Shown here in pieces: positions 11,775 to 22,570 of a stretch of DNA of 64,000 bases. The translations under genes and the position numbers were made by a program. The notes beneath the pieces were generated by a model. That model saw nothing but the letters and a program-made list of their open reading frames with translations, was not told the origin of the DNA and did no database searches. The DNA is from Zonotrichia leucophrys gambelii (taxonomy: Eukaryota > Chordata > Aves > Passeriformes > Passerellidae), in assembly GCF_028769735.1 (NCBI RefSeq), contig NC_088187.1:10643532-10707531 (forward strand), read 5' to 3'. The stretch's first letter is position 1; the number at the start of each line of letters is the position of its first letter.

Positions 11775-12113
11775 ACCCAACGCATTTGAGATCCCAACAC
11801 CAACCCCAAACCAACCCAATTCGAGATCCCAAAACCAACCAAACCCAACCCAATCCATCTGAGATCCCAACACCAACCCCAAATCAGCCCAACCCATCTG
11901 AGATCCCAACACCAACCCCAAACCAACCCAACACCAATTTGAGATCCCAATACACCAACCCCACAATCCAGCCCAACACCCCATATTGAGATCCCAACAT
12001 CAACCCCAAACCAACCCAATTCGAGATCCCAACACCAACCGAACCCAACCCAACCCATCTGAGATCCCAATACCAACCCCAACCCAACCCATTTGATATC
12101 CCAAAACCAAGCT
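11775..12113. repeat. CR1-tail-derived minisatellite, variable 30-50-bp units
   Basis: About eight to nine repeats of the pattern GAGATCCCAACACCAACCCC, AAACCAACCCAA, CCCATCT. Unit length varies through loss or gain of CCCAA words. It starts at the tail of the CR1-like fragment just upstream and keeps that tail's vocabulary (CCAACCCAAACC), suggesting the array was born from it. Confidence 0.85.
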
Positions 12114-13879
12114 GCATTTATCTGCATCTTGAAAATCTCAATACCTATGAAAACCTAATCTCTGTTTTCTCCCAGACCTCTCCATTTTATTTTTTTTCAT
12201 TTATTACATTTACTGAAAGTGTTTAAGAGAGAGACAAACAGAATTTCCTTTTGGTGGGGGTTGTGGGAACAGAAAGGAAACTCTGTTCCCGTTCTGAAGA
12301 GCTTAAAGCACAAGTGGATGAATTAAAGTGCCCTGATTTCAGTGGGAATCTTGGATGGAGTTGCTTTCACCCCCTTGAAGTGTCCTTGGAATTCCCTTTG
12401 GAGAGAGTGGTGCTGCCTGTGGAGAGGAGATTCCCACCTGTTTCTTCATCCAATATTTCCATCCTAAACAGGACAATGAATAACAAGGAAGGATCTTTGA
12501 AGCCCTAAATTCATGTTCAGTTGTTCTTCCAAACATCCTGCCATGGAAAATTGTGCTAGAAGATGTCTCCAATAAAGATTTAATCATATAATCTAATATA
12601 TGAATATTAAATGTGCTCCAGGGAGGCAGGTATGCATTGCAAACATCTGTAATAAACATGTATAATCCAAAAGGCTTCTGGAGTATTAAGAAATTACCAA
12701 AAATAGAAAGGAGAGGGTTTTTTAAAATAATTTCCTTCCAACTTGAAGCAGATGTTTTCCAATTACTGCTTCATTTGGAGATGATGCTGGGAGGGTTTTG
12801 ATTCAGGAGGTTTTTTGACAGAGAGGAAGCACAGACTCAAATAGGTAGAAAAATACACAGAAGATCATTCAAAGTAATTTTTCTTCATCTTTTGGACTCT
12901 GATTTCTGCTTCAACCTTTTGTGTTTTCCAGCAGTGAAGCTCCAGACGCCCACAGCAGTGCTCCCAGTCCCAAAATACTGATTTGGGTGGCTGGGTGATG
13001 AGTGTGTGGAGGAGGCACTGGGCTGAGAGGCTCTTTACAGTAAAAACTTACCCAAACCTTTGCTGTTTCCACGTGGAAATCATGGGACGGTGGCTGCTCC
13101 TCCAGGGAGAAGGATCTCAAGGAGCCTGGGACACTCTGCCCATTTTATATCCCAATTTCCCTGGAATCCTCTCTGCAGCCAGCCTATAAAACCTGGGCAA
13201 ACAGCACAAAAATCGGTTGAAAACTTTGAATTCAGCATTTAAAATACCAAGCTGAGTCTAAAAAAGCCGAGCTGCTCCTTGAGCTCCCTCAGATGTGGTG
13301 GTGGTGCAGGACAAATGTGTCTTCTGCTGCTTGTGAGGCTGCACGAGCAACGAAGCCAGAGGGAGATGAAAATATCCTAAAACCTCTTTCTTTTGCATCT
13401 TTCTGCCAACTTCTGAGATGCTGACGAAAGATAACGTTGAAGTTTCAAAGCTGGGGAAGAAAAAAAAGCTCCCTGATGATTTTTTTGTGATGTCAGAGGA
13501 AGAAGGAAGCCAGCTTGAAATGAAGGGCTGCTCTCGGGCTCTAATCTTGTAGACACCTACTTAACTTTAAGCCAATTAAATCAATGGACTACTTAACCTT
13601 TGCCTACAGGAGAAAGGATTTGCCAGCACAGTTTATATTAGTGCCCCAAACCAAATAAGCAACGCTCCAAAAAGCACTCTTCTTTCAGCAAAGCTCTATC
13701 TGCCCTCGGTGTCACGGGCATAAAGCTCCAGCCAGGGACTCAAAGGAAACCTTTCCTTTCAGTGACACCGCTGGAACTTGAAAACAAGCCCCAAACAAAG
13801 CATTGCCAGGGTGGAGGCTGCGTTTTCCAGAGCCAGAGCTGGTGTTTGAGCCCAGTTTGCTCCTGGTTTCTGGAAATGC
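12114..13879. other. Noncoding stretch, no gene seen
   Basis: Single-copy sequence. The part at about 13390-13650 is free of repeats, fairly AT-balanced and contains TAATTTAA- and CCAATTAAAT-like words, but I cannot show conservation. Open frames are under about 110 codons and unrecognised. Confidence 0.5.
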
Positions 13880-16085
13880 AGAATGAGCTGGGCACCAGAT
13901 TCCCTCAGGGTTTCTAGAGTGGAATATCTCCCAGGAAAATATTCTGGAAATACAGGATATTTCTGTATACGGGATTAAAGAGTGGCACAGATTCCTCGGT
14001 TCAGTGGAATATCTCCAGGAGTGGCTAAGTTTTAAATAAAAGATAGCTGGGTGCCACATTCCCTCAGGGCTTTCAGGTGGAATATCTCCCAAGGAAGATA
14101 TTCTGGAAATACAGGGTATTTCTGAGATATTTCTGAAATATCGGAAAGGGCAGTTTAATGAGCTAGGGCACCACGTTCCCTCAGGTTTCCAGTGTGGAAT
14201 ATCTCCAGGAAATATTCTGGAAATACATGAAGATAATTCTGGAAATACAGGGGCAGTTTAATGAGCTGGGTGCCACATTCCCTCAGGGTTTCCAGTGTGG
14301 AATATCTCCCAGGAAGATATTCTGGAAATACAGGTATTTCTAGTATCGAATATTTCTGGAAATACAGGATATTTCTGTAGATAATTCTGAAATACGGAAA
14401 AAGGCAGTTTAATGAGCTGGGCTCCAGATTCCCTCAGACCTTTCAGGGTGGAATATCTCCCAGGAAGATATTCTGGAAATACAGGGTATTTCTGTAGATA
14501 ATTCTGGAAATACAGGAGCAGTTTAATGAGCTGGGTGCCACATTCCCTCAGTGTTTCCAGTGTGGAATATCTCCCAGGAAGATATTCTGGAAATACAGGA
14601 TATTTCTGTAGATAATTCTGAAGATATTTCTGGAAATACAGGGACAGTTTAATGAGCTGGGCACCAGATTCCCTCAGGATTTCCAGTGTGGAATATCTCC
14701 CAGGAAGATATTCTGGAAATACAGGGTATTTCTGTAGATAATTCTGAAGATATTTCTGGAAATGCAGGAGCAGTTTAATGAGCTGGGCACCAGATTCCCT
14801 CAGGATTTCCAGCGTGGAATATCTCCCAGGAAGATATTCTGGAAATACATGAAGATATTTCTGGAAATACAGGGGCAGTTTAATGAGCTGGGCACCAGAT
14901 TCCCTCAGGGCTTTCAGTGTGGAATATCTCCCAGGAAGATATTCTGGAAATACAGGGTATTTCCGTAGATATTTCTGGAAATACAGGATATTTCTGTAGA
15001 TAATTCTGGAAATACAGGAGCAGTTTAATGAGCTGGGCACCACATTCCCTCAGGGTTTCCAGCGTGGAATATCTCCCAGGAAGATATTCTGGAAATACAG
15101 GGTATTTCTGTAGATAATTCTGAAGATATTCTGTAAATACAGGATATTTCTGTAGATAATTCTGAAGATATTTCTGGAAATACAGGGGCAGTTTAATGAG
15201 CTGGGCACCAGATTTCCTCAGGATTTCCAGAGTGGAATATCTCCCAGGAAGATATTCTGGAAATACAGGGTATTTCTGTAGATATTTCTGGAAATACAGG
15301 GGCAGTTTAATGAGCTGGGCACCAGATTCCCTCAGGGTTTCCAGTGTGGAATATCTCCCAGGAAGATATTCTGGAAATACAGGATATTTCTGTAGATAAT
15401 TCTGGAAATACAGGGGCAGTTTAATGAGCTGGGCACCAGATTCCCTCAGGATTTCCAGTGTGGAATATCTCCCAGGAAGATATTCTGGAAATACATGAAG
15501 ATAATTCTGGAAATACAGGGGCAGTTTAATGAGCTGGGCACCAGATTCCCTCAGGATTTCCAGAGTGGAATATCTCCCAGGAAGATATTCTGGAAATACA
15601 GGGTATTTCTGTAGATATTTCTGGAAATACAGGGGCAGTTTAATGAGCTGGGCACCAGATTCCCTCAGGGTTTCCAGTGTGGAATATCTCCCAGGAAGAT
15701 ATTCTGGAAATACAGGGTATTTCTGTAGATATTTCTGAAGATATTTCTGGAAATAGAGGGTATTTCAGCAGATAATTCTGAAGATAATTCTGGAAATACA
15801 GGGGCAGTTTAATGAGGTGGGAGCCACATTCCCTCAGGATTTCCAGTGTGGAATATCTCCCAGGAAGATATTCTGGAAATACAGGGTATTTCTGTAGATA
15901 ATTCTGGAAATACAGGAGCAGTTTAATGAGCTGGGTGCCACATTCCCTCAGTGTTTCCAGTGTGGAATATCTCCCAGGAAGATATTCTGGAAATACATGA
16001 AGATATTTCTGGAAATACAGGGGCAGTTTAATGAGCTGGGCGCCACATTCCCTCAGGATTTCCAGTGTGGAATATCTCCCAGGGG
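13880..16085. repeat. Large minisatellite: about 18 copies of a 105-165-bp unit with internal subrepeats
   Basis: The anchor GAGCTGGGCACCAGATTCC or its variants occurs about 18 times (near 13885, 14047, 14160, 14263, 14416, 14529, 14656, 14779, 14886, 15030, 15198, 15311, 15426, 15532, 15646, 15814, 15927 and 16033). Each unit continues with TCAGGRTTTCCAGTGTGGAA, TATCTCCCAGGAAGATATTC and TGGAAATACAGG, then a variable number of ATTTCTGTAGATAATTCTGG subrepeats, then GGCAGTTTAAT. Length variation comes almost wholly from the subrepeats. Long frames on both strands (for example 14258-15043) are repeat by-products. Confidence 0.95.
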
Positions 16086-16474
16086 TACCCATCCCACAAG
16101 AGAGCGAGCTCAGAGGGAGTTGCAGCCCTTTTGTGGCAATTTTTGTGGGATTTTGGTGCTGCCCTGGCACCCTGGGCTGGAGGGGTTTGCGAGAGAGAAA
16201 AAACGTTTGCGTGCAAAATGTAATGAAAGCCAGGGCTCCCCTGCACAGCCCCCCTGGGCCAGCAACACGTTACATCATTTGTCACTGGACACGTTGGGAG
16301 TGTGTCACTGGAAAAACCTTTAAAAGCCGAGCTGGAAGTGCCGTGGAGACAACAGCGGGGGGAAAAAAGACAGCATCATTTATAAATGTTTTTGTGTCTA
16401 CTATTTACATTCTGGGGCATTTCGATGGGGGGAAAAAAAGGGAACAGAAAGGCTCCACTTAACATCTTCCCAGA
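16086..16474. other. Single-copy stretch left of the inverted-arm structure
   Basis: About 390 bases with no repeat or gene. The AT-balanced part at 16370-16430 (TATAAATGTTTTTGTGTC, TACTATTTACATTCTGGGG) looks less repetitive than its surroundings. Confidence 0.45.
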
Positions 16475-16621
16475 TGGTAACAACATCTGTCTAGATGGCA
16501 GCCCAAGGATCTGACATTTTATGGGTGAAGGGGGGAGCATTTTGGGATCTCTTGTTTTATTTTGCTTTTTTTCCCCCCCCTCCAGATTAATTGTCCTGCA
16601 CGTTGGTCCCATCACTCTTTG
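16475..16621 (+). repeat. Left arm of a 147-bp inverted repeat
   Basis: From TGGTAACAACATCTGTCTAG to GGTCCCATCACTCTTTG this block is the reverse complement of 17628-17773 with only about four or five differences, mostly in the C-run and at two transitions. The match stops abruptly at both ends. No transposase, clear target-site duplication or known terminal motif was found, so it is annotated as an inverted repeat rather than a named transposon. Confidence 0.9.
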
Positions 16622-17059
16622 CTTTGGGCCATCTGGTCAGATGTCATTAACCCTGGAGACCAACAGCCCAAGAAAGTGGAACCATATGTTCTCAGCAAAG
16701 ATAAACAGTAAATAGGGCCCCATGCAACAGAACTCTGGGTTTGGGGCTTGTTTGGGGGTTTTTTTTTGTTGTTAAAATGAGCACAGAAACATTTTGGTGG
16801 CAAAGCACGTGCGCCAACACGTCCTGCTGTGCAAACCCCAGGAATTCCATGGCCCTGTGGCAGAGCTGCTCCCGTGCCTGGGGTCTGGATCCCATCTCTG
16901 CCCCGTGCTCCGGGGAAGGGGTCATTGCCACCTTGGAATGACGCTGGATCCTGCAGGAAAATTCCCCATCTCTCACCACAGGGTCACTGAGCCACTGCAC
17001 CCTCTCTCCACCTCTCCCTTGTGCAGCTTGATCTCTGCTAAATTCCAAATTCCAGCTAA
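16622..17059. other. Left spacer inside the inverted-repeat structure
   Basis: About 440 bases of single-copy DNA between the left arm and the 102-bp array, with a T-run at 16759-16772. No gene is seen. The long open frames that cross it depend on the adjoining array. Confidence 0.5.
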
Positions 17060-17627
17060 TTCTTTGAAATATCTTATTTCCTGCCCATTTTGTGTGACAA
17101 AAAGAGGGGTGGTTTTCTTCTGGGCCTGTTCTTTTGGGGGCTGTCATCATTGTGAGCCAACTGAGAGATTTAATTCTTCTAAATATCTTATTTTGTGTGA
17201 TAAAAACAGGGTGATTCTCCTCTGGGCCCATTCTTTTGGGGGTTGCCATCATTGTGAGCCAACTGAGAGATTTAATTCTTCTAAATATCTTATTTTGTGT
17301 GATAAAAACAGGGTGATTCTCCTCTGGGCCCATTCTTTTGGGGGTTGCCATCATTGTGAGCCAACTGAGAGACTTAATTCTTCTAAATATCTTATTTTGT
17401 GTGATAAAAACAGGGTGATTCTCCTCTGGGCCCATTCTTTTGGGGGCTGCCATCACTGTGAGCCAACTGAGAGATTTAATTCTTCTAAATATCTTATTTT
17501 GTGTGATAAAAACAGGGTGATTCTCCTCTGGGCCCATTCTTTTGGGGGTTGCCATCATTGTGAGCCAACTGAGAGATTTAATTCTTCTAAATATCTTATT
17601 TCCTGCCCGTTTTGTGGGACAAAACCA
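17060..17627. repeat. Tandem array of 102-bp units, five near-identical copies plus a partial
   Basis: AGCCAACTGAGAGATTTAAT occurs at 17155, 17257, 17359, 17461 and 17563, an exact period of 102. The unit continues with CTTCTAAATATCTTATTTTG, TGTGATAAAAACAGGGTGAT and TCTCCTCTGGGCCCATTC. The first and last copies differ (TTTCCTGCCCATTTTGTG and TTTCCTGCCCGTTTTGTG), as expected when internal copies amplify from flanking variant units. The period is a multiple of three and the unit lacks stops in two phases, so frames of 353 and 311 codons on opposite strands are artefacts. Confidence 0.95.
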
Positions 17628-17773
17628 CAAAGAGTGATGGGACCAACGTGCAGGGCAATTAATCTGGATGGGGGGAAAAAAAGCAAAATAAAACAAGAAA
17701 TCCCAAAATGCTCCCCCCTTCACCCATAAAATGTCAGATCCTTGGGCTGCCATCTAGACAGATGTTGTTACCA
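17628..17773 (-). repeat. Right arm of the 147-bp inverted repeat
   Basis: Runs from CAAAGAGTGATGGGACCAAC to AGACAGATGTTGTTACCA and mirrors 16475-16621. The two arms enclose about 1.0 kb, including the 102-bp array, so one strand could fold into a long stem with a 1-kb loop. Both ends of homology are sharp. Confidence 0.9.
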
Positions 17774-19239
17774 CAAAATGGGATAACACCCAGACTCTTA
17801 GCTGATGACACAGGCTGGATGATTTCTTCCTTCCCAGGTGTTGTTTTTATTATTTTTTTTTTGTCTATTTTGTGCTGAGGCCTCATTTCCAGACAAGGGC
17901 ACTGTAACTTCAGCACAGAAATCCAGGGACAAACCAGTGGAGCAAGAGATTGTTGTAACAAAACATCCACTTGCTCGGGTTATTTACCATCAAACACCAC
18001 CAACAACAGCACCTGTGGAGAATTGTGTGGTGACACAACACTGGAAAGAATTTGAGCTGAATCCCTGCCTTGCAGATTGGTGTGAGCGCTTCAAACCTCA
18101 GCTGAATTTATCTGCTGGAGCTTTGTAGTCCCAAATATTCCCCTCCTTGCCATGACCATGCAGGATCAGCTCTGCTTGGAGCAGCTCAGGAGGGAGGATG
18201 GGCTTGATCAGCTGCAAAACTCTACAAGCTCGCCCATAATTTGTATTTCACTTGTGGATTTCTTCCCCAGGAGGAACCATCTGAACACTCAGATTCATGG
18301 AGAAGCAAAACCACGAAGATTTCATGGGCATTTCTCTAGAATTATCCTTAAAAAGACACAGATTTCTGATTCGTAAGCAAAACACTCCAGCAAAGAGCAA
18401 AGACCAGTTGTCCCCACTTTCCTTGCTCACAATGCATTGCTGCACCTGAATAAGATATTTGCATCTAATTGTTAATAAACAACTGGCAGCTTGTAGAAGA
18501 TAAGCTGTGGGATTTGACATTATTTTGTCACTTGAGTCATTCATCCCATGTCTCATTTGGCCAGTATTTATTGAAGTTGTAGGTTAATGCAGGCTGAGAG
18601 CGTTAGAGCAGCCTGGCCTCCAGTGTATCGGCCAGAGACGCATCCTGTGCCATAAAACAGAATCAAGAGCCATGGTGCAGCAAGGTATTCCTCTCCTTTG
18701 GGTGTTTTCTATTGCAGAAACACTCACTGTGGACATGATCAGCCCAATACTTCTCCCACCTTTGCTGCCAGGCCCAGCTTGGCCAAGGCTGCGTTCTGTC
18801 ACATTTGGGAATCAGCGAGAATCTGGATTCATCAGATTTCTCTGGGCATTCTGGAATATCCTCTCTGGGCATTCTGGAATATCCCCTTAGCTGGGCTGCT
18901 CCTCCTGCAGCCACCCTGGCCAGTTTGATCATATTTAATGTGCATTCTTCACACATGATCCTATTACCATTCCAATGCTCCTGCTTTTGCTTATTCAGGC
19001 TGACCTTCGGCATCTCCTGCCATCCTCTGCCATGGTCAAGACCTCCCAGCTTGTTGCCTGGTGGCCCCCAAAGGAAGGTGTGAAGATTAACAGCCCAGAG
19101 GATGTATTTAATGAATGGCAACAAGGGATTAGTGACACAGTGTCACCTTTCACGGCCTCTTTAAGCAGGCGAGCTGACACCCGTTTATTTTTGTTTGCAC
19201 TGTTGAGTAAACTCTGGGAACAGACTGGATTTACAGTCC
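17774..19239. other. Noncoding stretch, no gene seen
   Basis: Single-copy sequence apart from a T-run at 17848-17860 and a two-copy repeat of TCTCTGGGCATTCTGGAATA at about 18838-18882. Open frames reach about 150 codons without recognisable content. Confidence 0.55.
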
Positions 19240-20030
19240 CTGCTGCCCCAGTGCCTCCTCCTGTCCACCAGCCTTGCCTTGGGGAGAAGATAAAACCAGG
19301 ATTCTCCTCCTGTCCACCAGCATTGCCCTTGTGGGGAGGATAAATCCAGGATTCTCCTCCTGCCCACCAGCCTTGCCTTGGTGAGGATAAAACCAGGAAT
19401 CTTTTCCTGTCCACAATCTCCTCCTGTCCACCAGCCTTGGTGGGGGGATAAAACCAGGAATCTCTCCTGTCCACCAGCCTTAGTGAGGATAAAACCAGGA
19501 ATCTCTCCTGTCCACCAGCCTTGGTGTGGGGATAAAACCAGGAATCTCTCCTGTCCAACAGCCTTGGTGAGGATAAAACCAGGAATCTCTCCTGTCCAAC
19601 AGCCTTGGTGTGGGGATAAAACCAGGAATCTCTCCTGTCCACCAGCCTTAGTGAGGATAAAACCAGGAATCTCTCCTGTCCACCAGCCTTGGTGTGGGGA
19701 TAAAACCAGGAATCTCTCCTGTCCACCAGCCTTAGTGAGGATAAAACCAGGAATCTCTCCTGTCCAACAGCCTTAGTGAGGATAAAACCAGGAATCTGTC
19801 CTGTCCACCAGCCTTAGTAAGGATAAAACCAGGAATCTCTCCTGTCCACCAGCCTTAGTGAGGATAAAACCAGGAATCTGTCCTGTCCACCAGCCTTAGT
19901 GAGGATAAAACCAGGAATCTGTCCTGTCCACCAGCCTTAGTGAGGATAAAACCAGGAATCTCTCCTGTCCACCAGCCTTGGTGTGGGGATAAAACCAGGA
20001 TTCTCGTGCTGTCCACCAGCCTTACTGGTG
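19240..20030. repeat. Minisatellite of about 41-42-bp units, roughly 17 copies
   Basis: The word ATAAAACCAGGAATCTCTCC followed by TGTCCACCAGCCTTGGTGTG or TGTCCACCAGCCTTAGTGAG recurs with spacings of about 41 or 42. Two unit types (GGTGTGGGG and AGTGAGG) alternate in the middle of the array and then give way to runs of the second type, suggesting an early two-unit amplification followed by single-unit growth. The left five units are more variable. Confidence 0.95.
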
Positions 20031-20048
20031 CTTACAAAATTTAACCTT

Positions 20049-20068
20049 GGTAGGTGTCTTCACCTACC
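20049..20068. other. Perfect 8-bp stem, 4-base loop
   Basis: GGTAGGTG TCTT CACCTACC immediately follows the 41-bp array. It is a perfect short inverted repeat. In a eukaryotic noncoding context, and with no T-run after it, I do not read it as a terminator. Confidence 0.6.
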
Positions 20069-20782
20069 AGGGTGAAGTTCTGCTCTTCTTCGTTCCATCC
20101 TCAATCCTCTCCCCCTTTGCAGATCTCTTGATGAAATCCACAGAGAAAATTTATCCCTGGCGCCCTTAAATTCCATCTCAGGGCAGCTGCAGGGGGAAAA
20201 AAAAACACAAAAAAAACCTCCAAGGCAAAAATGGGTCAGTGGGACAGGAATCCCAGGGTGGGAAAATCCTTCCTTGGGAATGAGAAGTGAAATCGGGAAA
20301 GGGTGGCTTGGACTCTGTGTACAGGGGTAATCTCTGCTGCTGACAACAAATGAATACATTTTGTAGTGCTGAGGAAAATTCAGTTTATCTTTCCCAAGAA
20401 GCTTTCGTGGCAAATGTTGCAATTGTATCTGAGATGCCAGGCAGGAATTACTGACCCCAAATAAAGGCCAATCCAGTGGCTTTGGTTTCTCTCCAGTTCA
20501 GGGAGTCTCCTGTGATTGTATCCTCACTGGGTCGAGGACAGAGGCTGATGTTTCCTTTGCAGACACAAGAAAATAAAAAAGAAAACCTAAAATCAGCCCA
20601 AAATCCTGAGCAGGAGTTTCAGAGAAATGCTGCTCTGATTTAGCTTTGATGCATTTGCAAATGTATTAAAACTGTGCTCCGGATCTTGGCTGATGATTGA
20701 GAAAATGGAATTTGTGTCAAGGAAGAATTTGTGGCGCAGTGGAGACCTGAGAGAGGAGCAGACAAAGCAGAAAAAATGCCTT
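20069..20782. other. Noncoding stretch, no gene seen
   Basis: Single-copy sequence with an A-run at 20199-20218 and an AAAATAAAAAAG stretch near 20570. No repeat family or coding region recognised. Confidence 0.5.
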
Positions 20783-20912
20783 TTAGAGGTGTTTATCTAT
20801 TTGTAGGTGATGTTTATCTATTTGTAGGTGATATTTATCTATTTGTAGGTGATATTTATTTATTTGTATGAGATGTTGATCTGTTTATATGAGATATTAA
20901 TCTATTTGTATG
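20783..20912. repeat. About six tandem copies of a 21-bp unit
   Basis: TTTATCTATTTGTAGGTGAT recurs with a period of about 21 (near 20791, 20812, 20833, 20854), decaying to TTGATCTGTTTATATGAGAT at the right. The gradient of decay suggests that the left copies expanded most recently. Confidence 0.9.
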
Positions 20913-21214
20913 TTCTTCATGCAAAATGCAGCGCTGATGGAGCCGTTAAAATCCCAATTTTGGAAATTTGGGCATTTGGCAGAGGAAGCTGTGAGTGAGT
21001 CAGGCCTGAGCTGTGTCAGGAACCGAGGGGATCCCTCTGGGTCCCCATCAGGAGCAGGGTGGGAGCTGCAGGATTGGCAGGAGGGAAATTGGGAGATTCC
21101 CATCAGCCAAGGGCAGGGCAGGAGAGGTGGGGAAAGCTGCCCCAGGCCTTTGGCTCAGGGTGCTGCAATCTGCTGCATTATCTTACAAATTAATTTCCCC
21201 TTCACGGCTTCGTA
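20913..21214. other. Noncoding stretch, no gene seen
   Basis: About 300 bases of single-copy, moderately GC-rich DNA between two low-complexity blocks. No gene is supportable. Confidence 0.45.
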
Positions 21215-21300
21215 TCTTTTTTGGGTTGTTTGGTTTTGGGTTTTTTTTTTTTCGGTTTGGTTTTTTTGGGTTTTTTGGGTTATTTTTTGTGTATTTTCGA
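21215..21300. repeat. G/T-only low-complexity tract
   Basis: An almost pure TTTGGG / TTTTTTGGG run (TTTTTTGGGTTGTTTGGTTT, then TTTTTTTTTTTTCGG) of about 85 bases. One strand is nearly free of A and C. It does not contain the telomeric TTAGGG unit. Confidence 0.8.
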
Positions 21301-21989
21301 ATCGCGCTCGCTATTATTTTTGAGGCAATTAAAACCCAGAAACGAGACCCAAGGAAACACCCACTGCATTCCTGGGATGATCCGTCTGTGCTCCCTGCAT
21401 TCCAGCCCGGCTCGGAGGTGGGAGGCAGCCGGGTGCCAGCAGCACCACGCCGCATTCCCACCGGGAAAAATCCACGGGCAAAGCAGGATGCGCCAGGCCC
21501 GGCGCTTCCAACGAACACAAGGGCTGGAATAAATCCCTCAGGGCCTTTTTCCAAGTGCTGCTTCAACAGAGAGCGCACAAAACGCCTTCCACGCACCGGG
21601 ACAAACCTATCTTGGAAAGAAAAAAGCGCCAATTAACATTGCAGAGCCTCCGCACCCAGATTCCTGCCGGCTGGCATTTCTGCCCCTGGATGCTGCCTGT
21701 CTTTGCCGCTGGATTCCTGAGGCTTAACACCTTAATTCCTGAAATGAGCCCCAGTCCTAATTCCCGATTTTAGGAAAACAACATTCCTGCCATTGAATGA
21801 AAACATTTGTACACAGTTCATAAACCATCTTCCTGAGGGGAGGGGGAGCTGGGAGCGCATAGAAGTGCATTGTCCATGGAGCCTGCAGCTCCATCTTCGT
21901 CCAGCACTGCTCAAATATTCCAGAATGTTCTGCTGGACACGGCCATGGCCATGCACAAATCCCAACAAACACGGCATCCTTGTGGAAGT
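21301..21989. other. Noncoding stretch with somewhat more CpG, no gene seen
   Basis: The interval 21301-21620 has visibly more CpG than its neighbours (for example CACGCCGCATTCCCACCGGG and CCAGGCCCGGCGC) but is short and has no supportable open frame. The remainder is ordinary single-copy sequence. Confidence 0.45.
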
Positions 21990-22441
21990 GGATGGGATTT
22001 AAGGTCCCATCCATGGAAGTGGATGGGATTTAAGGTCCCATCCAAGCCAACCAATCTAATCCAACCCAATCCTTTCCAATCCAATCCAGCCCAACCCAAC
22101 CCGATCCAATCCAAACCATTCCAAACCAATATCATCCAATCAATCCAATCAATCCAATCCAACCCAGCCCAATCCAATCCAATCAAATCCAATTGAATCC
22201 CATCTATTCTATTAGATCTATTAGATTGGTTTGGATTGAGTTGGGTTGGATTGGATTGGATTGGATTGGATTGGATTGGATTGGATTGGATTGGATCGGA
22301 TTGGATTGGATTGGATTGGATTGGATTGGATTGGATTGGATTGGATTGGGTTGGATTGGATTGGATCGGGTTGGATTGGATTGGATTGGATTGGATTGGA
22401 TTGGATTGGATTGGATTGGATTGGATTGGATTGGATTGGAT
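21990..22441. repeat. Strand-switching pentamer array: (CCAAT)n then (ATTGG)n
   Basis: After two copies of the CR1 tail phrase TGGATGGGATTTAAGGTCCC (near 21989 and 22019), the sequence is a degenerate CCAAT/CCAAC pentamer array to about 22200. After a roughly 25-base junction (TCTATTCTATTAGATCTATT) it becomes a much purer TTGGA pentamer array to 22441. The two halves are reverse complements of the same motif, so the locus is one long imperfect palindrome. Long frames on both strands result from a stop-free pentamer. Confidence 0.95.
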
Positions 22442-22570
22442 GGGACCTTAAAGCCCCATCCAGTTCCCCAGGGACATTTTCCACCACCCCAGTCTGCTGC
22501 AAGCTGGCCTTGGACGCTTCCAGGGATCCAGGAACAGCCACAGCTGCTCTGGGAATTCCATCCCCATCCC
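22442..22570 (-). mobile_element. CR1 LINE 3' end fragment, reverse orientation
   Basis: GGGACCTTAAAGCCCCATCC, CCAGTCTGCTGCAAGCTGGC, CTTGGACGCTTCCAGGGATC and CAGGAACAGCCACAGCTGCT are the reverse complement of a CR1 3' end. Its tail faces left into the ATTGG array. The opposite-facing CR1 tail phrase on the other side of the array makes this a tail-to-tail arrangement. Confidence 0.8.

Noticed and set aside
13880..16085. Array resembling a CRISPR (repeat-spacer pattern)
   Set aside because: The so-called spacers are themselves repeats, units are far too long, and the host is a vertebrate.
16692..17753. 353-codon open frame on the minus strand and a 311-codon frame on the plus strand in the same place
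   Set aside because: Both depend on five copies of a 102-bp unit; open on both strands, with no domain. Repeat artefact.
20049..20068. Hairpin as a rho-independent terminator
   Set aside because: Eukaryotic context, no following T-run and no upstream gene.
21301..21620. CpG island and promoter
   Set aside because: CpG is only mildly raised over about 300 bases, and no gene or transcript signal adjoins it.
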